Notes under the pieces: model-generated
What the model was told of the DNA's origin: nothing
The model's input: only the letters and a program-made list of their open reading frames with translations
Database searches by the model: none
Made by a program: the position numbers and the translations under genes
Shown here: positions 8,147-17,781 of the stretch, in pieces
Numbering within the stretch: position 1 is the first letter of the stretch
Layout: each line of letters opens with the position of its first letter
From: Azospirillum sp. 412522
Lineage (GTDB): Bacteria > Pseudomonadota > Alphaproteobacteria > Azospirillales > Azospirillaceae
Length of the DNA: 64,000 nt
Reading direction: 5' to 3'
Assembly (NCBI RefSeq): GCF_019805165.1
Contig: NZ_RWIJ01000001.1
Coordinates: forward strand, 62,001 to 126,000

Positions 8147-8710
8147 CTACATCGGGTCCAGTTCCGAGTCCCAATAAAGAAAATCCCGCCAACTTTCATG
8201 GAGGAAGTTTGGCGGGAAGGCGCGTCCGTTCTCTTGCAGCTCGTAGGCACTGGGCTGGAAGGGCGGACTGAGGGGGATCATGCCGCAGACGTGGGGAAGG
8301 CGGTCGCCCTTTGCCAGGTTGCAGGCCGAGCAGGATGTGATGACGTTTTCCCACGTCGTCCGACCGCCGCGGGAGCGCGGTATCACATGGTCGAAGGTGA
8401 GATCGTGTGTGGGGAAGGGGCGGCCGCAATACTGGCAGGTGAAGCGGTCGCGCAGGAAGACGTTGAAGCGGGTGAAGGCCGGTCGGCGGGTGGCCGGGAT
8501 GAACTCTTTCAGCGAGATGACGCTGGGCAACCGGACTTCGAAACTTGGGGATCTGACGACCCGGTCATAGTGCGATACGATATTGACCCGTTCGAGAAAG
8601 ACCGCCTTGACCGCTTCCTGCCAGGACCATAGCGACAAGGGGAAGTAACTGAGCGGGCGGAAATCCGCGTTCAGCACCAGAGCCGGACAGTGATCGGGTG
8701 GTGGAGCCAA
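8147..8710 (-). CDS. HNH endonuclease family protein
   Basis: A 187-residue protein with a complete HNH domain. Zinc pairs are CQYC (92, 95) and CSAC (127, 130). The catalytic region is FDHVIPRSRGG with His108, and Asn122 falls in the WENV segment. The N-terminal 80 residues match the common bacterial form that begins PALVLNADFRPLSYFPLS. This type is widespread as a single chromosomal copy; its cellular role is not established. No restriction partner or phage packaging gene is adjacent. Confidence 0.85.
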   Translation of the reverse strand: MAPPPDHCPALVLNADFRPLSYFPLSLWSWQEAVKAVFLERVNIVSHYDRVVRSPSFEVRLPSVISLKEFIPATRRPAFTRFNVFLRDRFTCQYCGRPFPTHDLTFDHVIPRSRGGRTTWENVITSCSACNLAKGDRLPHVCGMIPLSPPFQPSAYELQENGRAFPPNFLHESWRDFLYWDSELDPM

Positions 8711-9122
8711 TGGCCACTCCCTTGTCTGTAACCGTGTGTCTGGATCCCGGCACGCGACACCGAGGCGCCTGTGTGCGCGGGGGCGTATCTACTCCGCCCC
8801 GGCGGTCGGCCCCGCGGCCGGATCGTCTTCCGGGACAACCAGATACATAGTGGATTGGCGGCGCGGACTCAATATCTTGACCCGGTGCGGCCGAATTTCT
8901 TCACCGATGTGTAACCTTTTTCGCAGCATGGGCCTGCACGGCAGGGACCGGCTGGCGGTCGGCCGCCACCACGCGCGGGGGCTGTGACATCGGGAAAAAA
9001 GACTCGCGCTTCCCTTGCACGCTTACCCCTCGTTAACCATGACCGCGCCATGGTGGGCCTCGTTGATCCAAGCAGACCCCGCCGGTTGTCCCGGCCGGAT
9101 GCGACCCCGAGGATAGCCCGCC
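8711..9122. other. intergenic region, nothing convincing
   Basis: About 410 bases between the HNH gene and the small gene at 9123. Open frames on both strands are short and lack codon bias or recognisable motifs. The region probably holds the promoters of the two divergent genes; an AT-richer stretch lies around 8848-8925. Confidence 0.5.
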
Positions 9123-9290
9123 ATGACCGCCGTCATCATCGACCTCGCCCAGAAGCGCCGCGAACGCGAGGAGCGCGAACGCCAGATCCGCATCGACGCT
9201 TTCGACCGCGAACTGCGCCGCCGTCTGGCCCTGTATCTGGAAGGCGAGGAAATCCCGGTCGAGCCGATCCGCGACAATCCCTACATCTGA
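9123..9290 (+). CDS. small hypothetical protein, 55 residues
   Basis: A short frame starting ATGACCGCCGTC and ending TGA at 9288-9290. It encodes a strongly charged protein: MTAVIIDLAQKRREREER, then a helix (FDRELRRRLALYLEG), then an acidic tail ending DNPYI. Third positions are almost all G or C, as in neighbouring genes. It looks like a soluble helical small protein. No function is known. It lies 60 bases upstream of gluQ on the same strand. Confidence 0.6.
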   Translation: MTAVIIDLAQKRREREERERQIRIDAFDRELRRRLALYLEGEEIPVEPIRDNPYI

Positions 9291-9350
9291 TTCCCGTTCA
9301 CCCGCCACATCCCGTGCCCGGTCCGGCGCGCGATCCGTTATAAAGCGGGA

Positions 9351-10196
9351 ATGAGCGACCTCGTCACCCGCTTCGCCCCCAGCCCCACCGGGCATCTGCA
9401 TCTGGGTCATGCCCATTCCGCGCTGTTCGGCTGGACCACCGCCCGCAGCGCTGCCGGCCGCTTCCTGTTGCGGATCGAGGACATTGACCCCAACCGCTGC
9501 CGCCCGGACTACGAGCGCGACCTGATCGAGGATCTGGCTTGGCTCGGCCTCGGCTGGGACGGTCCGGTCCGGCGCCAGTCCGACCATTTCGACGATTTCC
9601 GCACCGCGCTGGCCCGGCTCGAGCCGCTGGGCGTGCTCTATCCCTGTTTCTGCACCCGCAAGGACATCGCCGCCGAGATCGCGCGGGCCGGTGCCGCCCC
9701 GCATGGACCCGATGGGCCGCTCTATCCCGGCACCTGCCGCCACCGGTCGGCCGGGGAACGGGCGGAGCGAATTGCCCGCGGCGATGCCTGGGCGTTGCGA
9801 CTCGACGTGGAGGCCGCCCGTCTATTGACCGGGCCGCTGCGCTGGCACGACCGGGCGCAGGGCTGGCAGCAGGCGACGCCGGAACTGCTGGGCGACGTGG
9901 TGCTGGCGCGCAAGGATACGCCGACCAGCTATCATCTCAGCGTCACCGTCGACGACCATCTGCAGGGCGTGACGCTGGTCACCCGCGGTGAGGATCTGTT
10001 CTTCGCCACCCACCTGCACCGGCTGTTGCAGGCGCTGCTGGGCTACGACCCGCCGGATTACCACCATCATGGCCTGCTGCGGAACGCGGCGGGCGAGCGG
10101 CTGGCCAAGCGCGACCGCGCCCAGTCGCTGCGCTCGCTCCGCGACGAGGGCCGCAGTCCGGCCGAGGTGAGGGCGCTGGCCGGGTTTCCGGGATAA
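9351..10196 (+). CDS. gluQ: glutamyl-Q tRNA(Asp) synthetase
   Basis: A 281-residue truncated GluRS paralogue, the size expected for this family. It has the class I signature APSPTGHLHLGH, four zinc-site residues around CFCTRKD and PGTCRH, and the KMSKS equivalent RLAKRD near the end, with no anticodon-binding domain. The enzyme attaches glutamate to the queuosine base of tRNA(Asp). It is probably expressed with the small gene just upstream; the opposite strand downstream carries recR. Confidence 0.92.
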   Translation: MSDLVTRFAPSPTGHLHLGHAHSALFGWTTARSAAGRFLLRIEDIDPNRCRPDYERDLIEDLAWLGLGWDGPVRRQSDHFDDFRTALARLEPLGVLYPCFCTRKDIAAEIARAGAAPHGPDGPLYPGTCRHRSAGERAERIARGDAWALRLDVEAARLLTGPLRWHDRAQGWQQATPELLGDVVLARKDTPTSYHLSVTVDDHLQGVTLVTRGEDLFFATHLHRLLQALLGYDPPDYHHHGLLRNAAGERLAKRDRAQSLRSLRDEGRSPAEVRALAGFPG

Positions 10197-10236
10197 GACG
10201 CTCGCTGTGGGGGCGGCGGTGCCGAGCGGCCTTGGG

Positions 10237-10830
10237 CTACAGCGGCCGCCGCGCCTTCAGCGCCGCGGTCAGCGTGCCGTCGTCGAGATAGTCCAGCTCG
10301 CCGCCGACCGGGACGCCGTGGGCGAGGCGGGAGACCGAGACGTCGGAGTCGGTCAGGCGGTCGGTCACCACATGGGCGGTGGTCTGGCCGTCGACGGTGG
10401 CGTTCAGCGCCAGGATGATCTCGCGCACCGCCGGGTCCTTGGCGCGCTCGGCGAGGCCGGCGATGTTCAGGTCGTCGGGGCCGACGCCCTGGAGCGCCGA
10501 CAGCAGGCCGCCCAGCACGTGATAGGTGCCGCGGAAGGCGCGGGTGCGTTCCAGCGCCCACAGGTCGCCGGCATCCTCGACCACGCAGATGACCGAGCGG
10601 TCGCGGCTGTGGTCGGAGCAGATGGTGCAGGGATCGCGGCTGTCCAGGTTGCCGCAGACGGAACAGGCGCGGATCGATTCGCCGGCCGCCGCCATCGCCT
10701 CCGACAGGGGCACCAGCAGGCTGTCCCGCCGCTTCATCAGATGCAGCGCCGCCCGCCGAGCCGACCGGGGACCGAGCCCCGGCAGCTTGGACAGCAACTG
10801 GATCAGGCGTTCGATTTCAGGTCCGATCAT
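10237..10830 (-). CDS. recR: recombination protein RecR
   Basis: A 197-residue protein with the helix-hairpin-helix region ([19 protein letters not shown]), a four-Cys zinc finger ([16 protein letters not shown]) and a Toprim domain ([15 protein letters not shown]). It works with RecO/RecF to load RecA at gaps. The start at 10830 ([10 protein letters not shown]) is the family start. The frame is open further upstream but crosses the intergenic repeat, so that extension is not coding. It follows ybaB and dnaX on the same strand, the standard arrangement. Confidence 0.95.
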   Translation of the reverse strand: MIGPEIERLIQLLSKLPGLGPRSARRAALHLMKRRDSLLVPLSEAMAAAGESIRACSVCGNLDSRDPCTICSDHSRDRSVICVVEDAGDLWALERTRAFRGTYHVLGGLLSALQGVGPDDLNIAGLAERAKDPAVREIILALNATVDGQTTAHVVTDRLTDSDVSVSRLAHGVPVGGELDYLDDGTLTAALKARRPL

Positions 10831-10855
10831 GGGGAATTGGCGGCCGAAACATATC

Positions 10856-11002
10856 TCCCTCTCCCGCCCCGGGAGAGGGAAGGGGCCCAAGCGGAGCTTG
10901 GGAAGGGTGAGGGGCATGCGAGGATAAGGGGATCCATGTCCGGACAGCCCCTCACCCTCCCCACTTCGTGGGTCCCCTCCCTCTCCCGGGGCGGGAGAGG
11001 GC
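10856..11002. repeat. pair of inverted intergenic palindromic repeats
   Basis: Two near-identical copies of a roughly 55-base unit face each other, at 10856-10913 and 10950-11002. Each begins with the perfect palindrome CCCTCTCCCG-CCC-CGGGAGAGGG-type core and continues GGAAGGGTGAGGGG. The same core palindrome recurs at 17426-17460, 36702-36731 and 51372-51394. This is a dispersed REP-like element lying between ybaB and recR; the transcript would fold into a long hairpin. Confidence 0.75.
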
Positions 11003-11014
11003 AAGCAAGTCGGA

Positions 11015-11338
11015 TCAGAACGGCAGCTTGATGCCCGGCGGCAGCTTCAGGCCGCCCATCATCTTCGAGGTCTCCTCGGCGACGTGCTGCTCGACCTTCT
11101 TCTTGGCGTCGTTGAAGGCGGCGACGATCAGGTCCTCCAGCACCTCGACGTCCTCGGGATCGACGACGGACTTGTCGAGCTTGACCTTCTTCATCTCGCT
11201 CTTGCCGTTGACAGTCACGACGACCATGCCGGCGGCGCTCTGGCCGGTCACTTCGACCTGCTCCAGGCTCGCCTGCATTTCCTGCATCTTGGCCTGCATC
11301 TGCTGGGCCTGCTTCATCATGTTGCCGATATTCTTCAT
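11015..11338 (-). CDS. YbaB/EbfC family nucleoid-associated protein
   Basis: A 107-residue protein with the N-terminal Met/Gln-rich helix ([19 protein letters not shown]), a central beta sheet ([19 protein letters not shown]) and a C-terminal helix, the tweezer-like dimer fold of YbaB. It binds DNA as a dimer and influences nucleoid structure. It lies three bases downstream of dnaX and upstream of recR in the conserved dnaX-ybaB-recR operon. Confidence 0.93.
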   Translation of the reverse strand: MKNIGNMMKQAQQMQAKMQEMQASLEQVEVTGQSAAGMVVVTVNGKSEMKKVKLDKSVVDPEDVEVLEDLIVAAFNDAKKKVEQHVAEETSKMMGGLKLPPGIKLPF

Positions 11339-11341
11339 CGG

Positions 11342-13225
11342 TCAGTACTCTCCTTCGTCGTCGAGGGGGTAATAGACCCCATCGTCCTGCTGCTGAACCA
11401 TGAAATCGGGTGTCTCACCGTCATCCGCAACCGCCGCGCTCTCCGCCGCGGCAACTTCGGCGAGGTCGCGGACGTCGATGATCTTGGCGCCGCTGAAGGC
11501 GTCGAGCACGGCGCGGACCACCGGGTTCGCCTGTGCCTCGGCCCAGGCGCGGTTCTTTTCGGCCTTGTCCTGGTCGGCCAGCGTCGGCTGGGCAGGACCG
11601 TCGGACAGGGCGACGATCCAGCGCTGGCCGGTCCATTCCGTCAGGAACTGCCCGACCTTGGCCGGCAGGGTCGACGGGGCGGCGGGGCGGAGCTTCAGCT
11701 CCAGCCGGCCCGGCTCCATGCGGACCAACTGGACCGTCTCCATCAGGTAGCCGTAGAGCGCGCCCTCGCGCCGGTCGGAGAACAGCTGCACCAGCGCACG
11801 GAAGTCCGGCGGCATCGGCGACAGCTCCTCGCCGGCCGGGAGGGCCATGGCAACAGGGGCCGGAGCGGAAGCGGCCTGTGCCACCGGAGCGCTCTGCGGC
11901 TGGGCGGACGCCATGGAACGGGCGACGGCGTGAGTGGACTGGCTGGCCACCGCGACCGGTCCGCCGCCATTACCGCCGGGACCGCGACCCATGGGCGCGC
12001 CCCCTCCAGCGTTGGCCCCGCCATTGGCCTGCTGGGCCTGGAACTGGCGGATCAGCTCGCCCGGCGTCGGCAGATCGGCGGCGTAGGACAGGCGGACGAT
12101 CACCATCTCCAGCGCCTGCTGCGGCACCGGGGCGGCCTGGACCTCGTTCAGCCCCTTCAGCAGCAATTGCCACGCGCGGGTCAGCGCCGGCATGCCGAGC
12201 CTGGTCGACAGCGAGGCGCCTCGTGTGCGTTCGGCTTCCGGCAGGGAGGGATCGTTGGCGCTGTCCGGAACCACCTTCAGGCGGGTCAGATTGTGGACGA
12301 GGTCGAGCAGGTCCTGGAGGATCACCACCGGATCGGCACCGACACGGTGCAGGTCGGCCAGGATATCCATCGCCTCGGCCGGCTTGGCGGAAACGGCGGC
12401 CTCGAACAGGTCGATGACGCGGGTGCGGTCGGCCAGCCCCAGCATGTCGCGCACCTGCTGGGCGGTGACGGTGCCTGCAGCCAGCGCGATGGCCTGATCG
12501 AGCAGCGACAGCCCGTCGCGCACCGACCCATCGGCGGCCCGCGCGACCAGCGCCGCGGCGTCGCCCTCGATCTCGGCGCCTTCCAGGGCGGTGATGCGGG
12601 TGAAATGCTCCTTCAGCACCTGGGCGTCGACGCGGCGCAGGTCGAAGCGCTGGCAGCGCGACAGCACCGTCACCGGCACCTTGCGGATCTCGGTGGTGGC
12701 GAAGACGAACTTCACATGGCTCGGCGGTTCCTCCAGCGTCTTCAGGAGCGCGTTGAACGCGCTCTTCGACAGCATGTGGACCTCGTCGATGATGTAGAGC
12801 TTGTAGCGCGCCGAGACCGGGGCGTAACGCACGCCGTCGATGATCTCGCGGATGTCGTCGACGCCGGTGTGGCTGGCGGCGTCCATCTCCATAACGTCGA
12901 CGTGACGGTCCTCGGCGATGGCGCGGCAATTGTCGCAGACGCCGCAGGGGCTGACCGTCGGCCCGCCGGTGCCGTCCGGGCCGGTGCAGTTCAGCGCGCG
13001 GGCGATGATGCGGGCGGTGGTGGTCTTGCCGACGCCGCGAACCCCGGTCAGCATGAAGGCCTGGGCGATGCGGCCGGACTGGATGGCGTTGGTCAGGGTG
13101 CGGACCAGCGCGTCCTGGCCGATCAGCTCGTCGAAGGTCTTCGGCCGGTACTTGCGCGCCAGCACCCGGTATGCCTGTCCGGTGGCGGGAGCGGAAGCGG
13201 GAATGTCGACTGTGGTATCGGTCAC
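11342..13225 (-). CDS. dnaX: DNA polymerase III subunits gamma/tau
   Basis: A 627-residue clamp-loader ATPase. Residues about 20-260 form the AAA+ module with Walker A (GVRGVGKTTTARII), a zinc finger (CGVCDNC), the DEVHML Walker B and the SRC sensor. A Gly/Ala/Pro-rich linker occupies about residues 390-470, then a tau-type C-terminal domain that contacts the polymerase and helicase. It begins the dnaX-ybaB-recR operon. I see no obvious slippery heptamer. Confidence 0.95.
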   Translation of the reverse strand: MTDTTVDIPASAPATGQAYRVLARKYRPKTFDELIGQDALVRTLTNAIQSGRIAQAFMLTGVRGVGKTTTARIIARALNCTGPDGTGGPTVSPCGVCDNCRAIAEDRHVDVMEMDAASHTGVDDIREIIDGVRYAPVSARYKLYIIDEVHMLSKSAFNALLKTLEEPPSHVKFVFATTEIRKVPVTVLSRCQRFDLRRVDAQVLKEHFTRITALEGAEIEGDAAALVARAADGSVRDGLSLLDQAIALAAGTVTAQQVRDMLGLADRTRVIDLFEAAVSAKPAEAMDILADLHRVGADPVVILQDLLDLVHNLTRLKVVPDSANDPSLPEAERTRGASLSTRLGMPALTRAWQLLLKGLNEVQAAPVPQQALEMVIVRLSYAADLPTPGELIRQFQAQQANGGANAGGGAPMGRGPGGNGGGPVAVASQSTHAVARSMASAQPQSAPVAQAASAPAPVAMALPAGEELSPMPPDFRALVQLFSDRREGALYGYLMETVQLVRMEPGRLELKLRPAAPSTLPAKVGQFLTEWTGQRWIVALSDGPAQPTLADQDKAEKNRAWAEAQANPVVRAVLDAFSGAKIIDVRDLAEVAAAESAAVADDGETPDFMVQQQDDGVYYPLDDEGEY

Positions 13226-13331
13226 GCGGCTGGCCTGTCGAAACGACGGGAGGGGAATTTCGGGCCGCAGGATAGCGTCCCGGCGCCGCGCTGTCGCCGT
13301 CTGTTTCGTGCTGGCAATTTTCGAGGAGGGT

Positions 13332-13428
13332 GGGAGACTGGACGAACGACCCGAGCCGTAACTCGTTGCGGCTGCTTCCTTCCGGACCTGACCGGGTTGG
13401 CGAGGGACTCGTCCGACGCCAGTCTCCC
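13332..13428 (-). ncRNA. ffs: signal recognition particle RNA, small bacterial type (4.5S-like)
   Basis: On the minus strand the sequence contains the universally conserved SRP apical domain: GGTCAGGTCCGGAAGGAAGC followed by AGCC. The flanks pair into one long hairpin, with GGGAGACTGG at one end matching CCAGTCTCCC at the other, giving about 97 nucleotides. The RNA binds Ffh for co-translational targeting. Position next to dnaX is common in alphaproteobacteria. Confidence 0.95.
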
Positions 13429-13599
13429 GCCGCTGTTATGAGCATTCGCGCGGGCGGATGCAAGGGGAAACGGTTCGGATGCGGGGGTGGCGGCGGATTA
13501 TGGGGAATTATATTCCGGACTATAATTTATGGTTCCGCCCATAATTGGTCCAGAAAGAGCCGTAGGGTCTCTCCGCTCCAGAGCCGGCCGGACCCAATG

Positions 13600-13626
13600 A
13601 AAAAGGGGGCGTCGTGACGCCCCCTT
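13600..13626 (-). terminator. rho-independent terminator of pgk
   Basis: Read on the minus strand, a GGGGGCGTC/GACGCCCCC hairpin is followed by TTTTTC. It sits about 27 bases after the pgk stop codon. Confidence 0.85.
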
Positions 13627-13652
13627 CCCGAACCCGTTGGACCGGACGTTCC

Positions 13653-14846
13653 TTACTTCTTCAGCGCAGCCACACCCGGCAGCTCCTTGCCTTCCAGCCA
13701 TTCCAGGAAGGCGCCGCCGGCGGCCGAGACGTAGGTGAACTTGTCCTCGACCCCGGCATGGGCCATCGCCGCCACGGTGTCGCCGCCGCCGGCCACCGAC
13801 AGCAGGCCGCCGGCCTCGGTGCGGGCGGCGACCAGGCCGGCCACCGCGTTGGTGCCGGCGTCGAAGGGCTGAATTTCAAAAGCGCCGAGCGGGCCGTTCC
13901 ACACGACGGTCTTGGCGCCCTGCAGCTTCACGCCTAGGAACTCGACGGTGGCCGGGCCGATGTCGAGCGCCATCTCGTCCGCGCCGATGGCGTCGAAGGC
14001 GACGACGCGGTTGGCGGCGCCGGCCTTGAACTCCTTGGCGACGACGAAGTCCTTCGGCAGCAGGATCTCGCAGTTGGATTCCTTGGCGGTCGCCATGATG
14101 GCGCGGGCTTGGTCGGCCATGTCCTTCTCGCACAGCGAGGCGCCGACGTCGGTGCCCTGGGCGAACAGGAAGGTGTTGGCCATGCCGCCGCCCAGCACCA
14201 GCAGGTCCACCTTGCGGACCATGTTGCCGAGCAGCTCCAGCTTGGTGGAGATCTTCGCGCCGCCGACGACGGCGGCGACCGGGCGCTCCGGCTTCTCCAG
14301 CGCCAGCGTCAGGGCCTTCAGCTCGGCTTCCATCAGGCGGCCGGCGGCGTTCGGCAGCAGGCGGGCGACGCCCTCGGTCGAGGCGTGGGCGCGGTGGGCG
14401 GCGGAGAAGGCGTCGTTGACGTAGAGATCGCCCAGCGCGGCCATTTCCTTGGCGAAGGCCGGGTCGTTCTTCTCCTCTTCGGCGTGGAAGCGGGTGTTCT
14501 CCAGCAGCACGATGGCGCCGTCATGCACCTTGGCGATGGCCTCCTTGGCCTTCTCGCCGACGCAGTCCTCGGCGAAGGCCACCTTCTGTCCGACGGCGGC
14601 GCTGAGAGCGTCCAGCACGTTGCGCAGCGAGTTCTTGGCGTCCGGGCCGTTCTTCGGGCGACCGAAATGCGACAGGACGACGACCTTGGCGCCCTTGGAG
14701 GACAGCTCCTTCAGGGTGGGGGCGAGGCGGTCGATGCGGGTGGTGTCGGACACCTTGCCGTCCTGCATCGGAACGTTCAGGTCGGCGCGCACCAGCACCG
14801 TCTTGCCGTTCACCTCAAGGTCGTCGATCGTGTTGAAGTCGGTCAT
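13653..14846 (-). CDS. pgk: phosphoglycerate kinase
   Basis: A 397-residue glycolytic enzyme converting 1,3-bisphosphoglycerate and ADP to 3-phosphoglycerate and ATP. N-domain signature [14 protein letters not shown], substrate-binding SHFGRPK, and C-domain nucleotide loop [14 protein letters not shown] and GGGDTVAA are all visible. The start at 14846 ([15 protein letters not shown]) is the family start, although the frame is open for another 85 codons upstream. A good hairpin terminator follows. Confidence 0.96.
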   Translation of the reverse strand: MTDFNTIDDLEVNGKTVLVRADLNVPMQDGKVSDTTRIDRLAPTLKELSSKGAKVVVLSHFGRPKNGPDAKNSLRNVLDALSAAVGQKVAFAEDCVGEKAKEAIAKVHDGAIVLLENTRFHAEEEKNDPAFAKEMAALGDLYVNDAFSAAHRAHASTEGVARLLPNAAGRLMEAELKALTLALEKPERPVAAVVGGAKISTKLELLGNMVRKVDLLVLGGGMANTFLFAQGTDVGASLCEKDMADQARAIMATAKESNCEILLPKDFVVAKEFKAGAANRVVAFDAIGADEMALDIGPATVEFLGVKLQGAKTVVWNGPLGAFEIQPFDAGTNAVAGLVAARTEAGGLLSVAGGGDTVAAMAHAGVEDKFTYVSAAGGAFLEWLEGKELPGVAALKK

Positions 14847-15148
14847 CGTCGCACTTCCCCAATTATGGCCGATCCCAGCGGGACAGGCCGTTTCAGTTTG
14901 CGGGAACCCAACCACAGGCCTGCACGCTTTGCAACGCCCCAGGGGTGGGGTGAAATGGGGCATAATGACCCTGCAACGTCCCGGTTGAAGCCCTGGCCGG
15001 ACGCCAGGAACCGGCGGCGGACGCACAGCCGGCAGGTGCCGCAACCGCAGGCTTCTGCAACATTTCCGTAACTTGACCCTGTCCATTGGCTGTGCAAACA
15101 CCCAACTGTAGGCCGGTGGGCCGCTAAACGGGGGTTGAAGCGCAGGCG
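14847..15148. other. intergenic region between divergent pgk and CYTH-CHAD gene
   Basis: About 300 bases with no supported gene; the open frames are extensions of the pgk frame or antisense. It should contain both promoters. No clear operator is seen. Confidence 0.5.
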
Positions 15149-16753
15149 ATGGCTGAGGCCGAGATCAACCGCGAGACGGAACTGAAGCTGGCGGCGAAGC
15201 CGGAAGACTTCGACAGGCTGCGCGCCGCTTCCGCCATCGCAGACCGGGTGGCCGGACCGGCGGCGACACGGACCCTGGAAAGCACCTATTACGACACCGA
15301 GGACCGCCGGCTCGCCGCGCGCAAGGTGACGCTGCGGGTGCGCAAGACCGGCGACGGCTTCGTCCAGACGGTCAAGTCGGCCCCGGACGAGGACGGGCTG
15401 GGGCGCGGCGAGTGGGAATGCGCGGTGACCTCCGCCGCCCCCGACCTGACGCTGATCGCCGACGCTTCCGCCATCGAACTGCTCGGCCCGCTCAGCGACT
15501 CGGAACTGCGGCCGGTCTTCACCTCCATCGTCGAACGGACGACGCAGGACGTGAGGCTGGGCGACGAAGACGATGCCGCGCTGATCGAGATCGCCTTCGA
15601 CCGCGGCCGGATCGAGCTGCCCGACGGCCGGTCGCGCGACCTGTGCGAGGTGGAGCTGGAGCTGAAGAGCGGCACGCCCGCCGCCCTCTACGATCTGGCG
15701 CAGGAGCTGGCGAAGGCCGCCCCGCTGCGGCTGGAGATGCGGACCAAGGCGGAACGCGGCCATGCGCTGGCGAACGGCTCGGCCGAGAAGGCGCTGAAGG
15801 CGGAAAAGCTGCTGCTCGACCCCGAGACGACGGTGGAAGGGGCGGTCGGCCGCATCGTCCGCGCCTGCATCGCCCATATGGTGGCGAACGAGGCGGTGAC
15901 GCTGGCCGGCGAGGACCCGGAGGGTGTGCACCAGATGCGCGTCGCGCTGCGCCGGCTGCGCTCGGCCACCGCGCTGTTCCGGCCCTTCATCCCGGCCACG
16001 CAATATCTGTGGCTGGTCGGCGAGATCAAATGGCTGGCCGGCAGCCTGGGGCCGGCGCGCGACTGGGACGTGTTCGGCGAGGAACTGCTGGCCCCGGTGC
16101 GTGACGCCTTCCACAAGGCCGACGGGCACGGCCGTTCGGCGGTCGAGGATCTGGACGCGCTGGCGGCGGCGGCCGAGGCCAAGCGGTTGCGCGCCTATGA
16201 GGGCGTGCGCGAGGCGATCCGCTCCGACCGCTACACCGCCTTCCTGCTGGGCGTCGGCAGCTGGGTGGAGAAGCGCGGCTGGCGCGACCAGCCGGTCAGC
16301 GAGGAATCGGTGCGGCTGTTCCAGCCGGTGATCGGGCTGGCCGACCATCTGCTGAACAAGCGCCATAAGAAGGCCAAGCGGGCCGGACACGGCTTCGCCC
16401 ATCTGCCGGTGGCCCAGCGCCACCAGCTGCGCATCGCCCTGAAGAAGCTGCGCTATGCGGTGGAGTTCTTCCGCAGCCTGTACGACGACAAGCCGGTGCG
16501 CCGCTACATCCAGCAGATGGCCGCCTTCCAGGACGCGCTGGGCCATCTGAACGACGTGGCGACGGCGACGCGGCTGCTGCACGAGCTGCATGACGATGGC
16601 AGCCGCTCGGCCCCCGGCGAGCCGCGCGCCGCCGGCATCGTCATCGGCTGGCACGCCCGCGGGGTGGCCGACACCGAGTCGGCGCTGGTCGCCCTGTGGC
16701 ATGATTTCATCGACACCAAGCATTTCTGGTCGAAGCCGGACGCAGCGGTGTAG
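15149..16753 (+). CDS. CYTH and CHAD domain-containing protein (inorganic triphosphatase-like)
   Basis: A 534-residue two-domain protein. The N-terminal CYTH domain (about 1-200) carries the ExExK motif as E9-T-E11-L-K13, plus the acidic and basic tunnel residues in strands such as [20 protein letters not shown]. The C-terminal CHAD domain (about 225-530) is all-helical with conserved histidines ([30 protein letters not shown]). CYTH enzymes hydrolyse triphosphates such as tripolyphosphate; CHAD domains bind polyphosphate. A role in polyphosphate metabolism is therefore likely. The ParA-like gene follows 11 bases downstream and may be co-transcribed. Confidence 0.9.
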   Translation: MAEAEINRETELKLAAKPEDFDRLRAASAIADRVAGPAATRTLESTYYDTEDRRLAARKVTLRVRKTGDGFVQTVKSAPDEDGLGRGEWECAVTSAAPDLTLIADASAIELLGPLSDSELRPVFTSIVERTTQDVRLGDEDDAALIEIAFDRGRIELPDGRSRDLCEVELELKSGTPAALYDLAQELAKAAPLRLEMRTKAERGHALANGSAEKALKAEKLLLDPETTVEGAVGRIVRACIAHMVANEAVTLAGEDPEGVHQMRVALRRLRSATALFRPFIPATQYLWLVGEIKWLAGSLGPARDWDVFGEELLAPVRDAFHKADGHGRSAVEDLDALAAAAEAKRLRAYEGVREAIRSDRYTAFLLGVGSWVEKRGWRDQPVSEESVRLFQPVIGLADHLLNKRHKKAKRAGHGFAHLPVAQRHQLRIALKKLRYAVEFFRSLYDDKPVRRYIQQMAAFQDALGHLNDVATATRLLHELHDDGSRSAPGEPRAAGIVIGWHARGVADTESALVALWHDFIDTKHFWSKPDAAV

Positions 16754-16764
16754 AGTCCGCGGCC

Positions 16765-17388
16765 ATGCTCACGATCCTCGTCGCCAACATCAAGGGCGGC
16801 TGCGGCAAGACGACCGTCGCCACCCATCTCGCCGCTGCCTCCGCCGCGGCGGGTCTGTCCACCGTGCTGGCCGACGTCGACCGCCAGCGTTCCTCGCTCG
16901 GCTGGCTGGAGCGCCGGCCGGAGAAGGCGCCGCTCCTGGTCGGTCTCGACTGGGCGAAGGACTTCACCGACACGCCGCGCGGCACCAAGCGGCTGGTGAT
17001 CGACGCGCCGGCCGCGCTGAAGACCAGGCAGATCGAGGATCTGGTGAAGATGGCCGACGTCGTCGTGCTGCCGGTGCTGCCCGGCGCCTTCGACGAGCAG
17101 GCCACCCAGCGCTTCCTGGTCAAGCTCGACGAGCTGAAGCGGATCGCCAAGAAGAAGACCACGGTGGCGGTGGTCGGCAACCGCATGCGCGCCCGTACCA
17201 AGGCGGCCGACCGGCTGGACCGCTTCCTGGGCGGCATCGGCCATCAGGTGGTGACGCGGCTGCGCGACAGCCAGATCTACGCCGACGCGGCCGAAAGCGG
17301 TCTCAGCCTGTTCGACATGCCGGGCAAGCGCGCCGCCGAGCATCGCGGCGACTGGCAGCCGCTGCTGAGCTACATCGACGGGGTTTGA
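16765..17388 (+). CDS. ParA/MinD-family ATPase
   Basis: A 207-residue ParA-type ATPase with the deviant Walker A KGGCGKTTVATH (residues 10-21, signature Lys10) and DVDRQRSSLGWL as the A' region. It is shorter than chromosomal ParA and has no ParB partner next to it. Orphan ParA-like proteins position various cargos (polyphosphate, chemoreceptors, carboxysomes), so it may act with the CYTH-CHAD protein encoded just upstream, which would suggest polyphosphate-granule positioning. That link is inference from neighbourhood only. Confidence 0.85.
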   Translation: MLTILVANIKGGCGKTTVATHLAAASAAAGLSTVLADVDRQRSSLGWLERRPEKAPLLVGLDWAKDFTDTPRGTKRLVIDAPAALKTRQIEDLVKMADVVVLPVLPGAFDEQATQRFLVKLDELKRIAKKKTTVAVVGNRMRARTKAADRLDRFLGGIGHQVVTRLRDSQIYADAAESGLSLFDMPGKRAAEHRGDWQPLLSYIDGV

Positions 17389-17425
17389 GGGGAGGCCCGG
17401 CGGCCCGTCGCCAAGCGGGCCTGTG

Positions 17426-17460
17426 CCTTCCCCTCTCCTTTTGCCGGGGAGAGGGGAAGG
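17426..17460. terminator. 13-bp stem-loop between convergent genes
   Basis: CCTTCCCCTCTCC pairs perfectly with GGAGAGGGGAAGG around a nine-base loop. It has no T-run, but it sits between the ParA-like gene and the convergent small membrane gene. It belongs to the same palindrome family as the repeat at 10856-11002. Confidence 0.55.
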
Positions 17461-17472
17461 GTGCCGGGACGG

Positions 17473-17685
17473 TCAGTGGGCGGAGCCCAGACCGTCGAAA
17501 TAGCGGCCGATCGACATGAAGATGAAGATCACGCAGGCGAGGAAGACGATCAGGCCGCCGGTCGCGAAGGCATCGTCCGCCGCGCGGGAGGAGGCGAACA
17601 GGCCGACGAAAGCCATGATGCCGGCGAGGATGGGGCTGATCCAGAAGGAGAAGGCTTTCACGTCCCGAAGTCCTTTCAAGAACAA
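17473..17685 (-). CDS. small membrane protein, hypothetical
   Basis: A 70-residue protein with two hydrophobic segments at about residues 14-32 (FWISPILAGIMAFVGLF) and 42-60 (GGLIVFLACVIFIFMSIG) joined by a short polar loop (ASSRAADDAFAT). No family recognised. It stands alone between convergent and same-strand neighbours. Confidence 0.6.
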   Translation of the reverse strand: MFLKGLRDVKAFSFWISPILAGIMAFVGLFASSRAADDAFATGGLIVFLACVIFIFMSIGRYFDGLGSAH

Positions 17686-17781
17686 GGCGTTGTCAGTGGG
17701 AAAGCGCCCGCCTCCCGCCCCGCCGGGCCGTGTGCGAACGCTTCGTGGTTGACGGCGTTCCGCGGAGGGGGACCCGCGGAC

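Noticed and set aside
8736..8987. An 83-codon plus-strand frame in the HNH-side gap
   Set aside because: No ribosome site, no host-like third-position bias and no recognisable motif.
13506..13527. AATTATA/TATAATT inverted repeat between the SRP RNA and pgk
   Set aside because: The arms are seven bases of simple A/T and lie outside any clear promoter position; too weak to call an operator.
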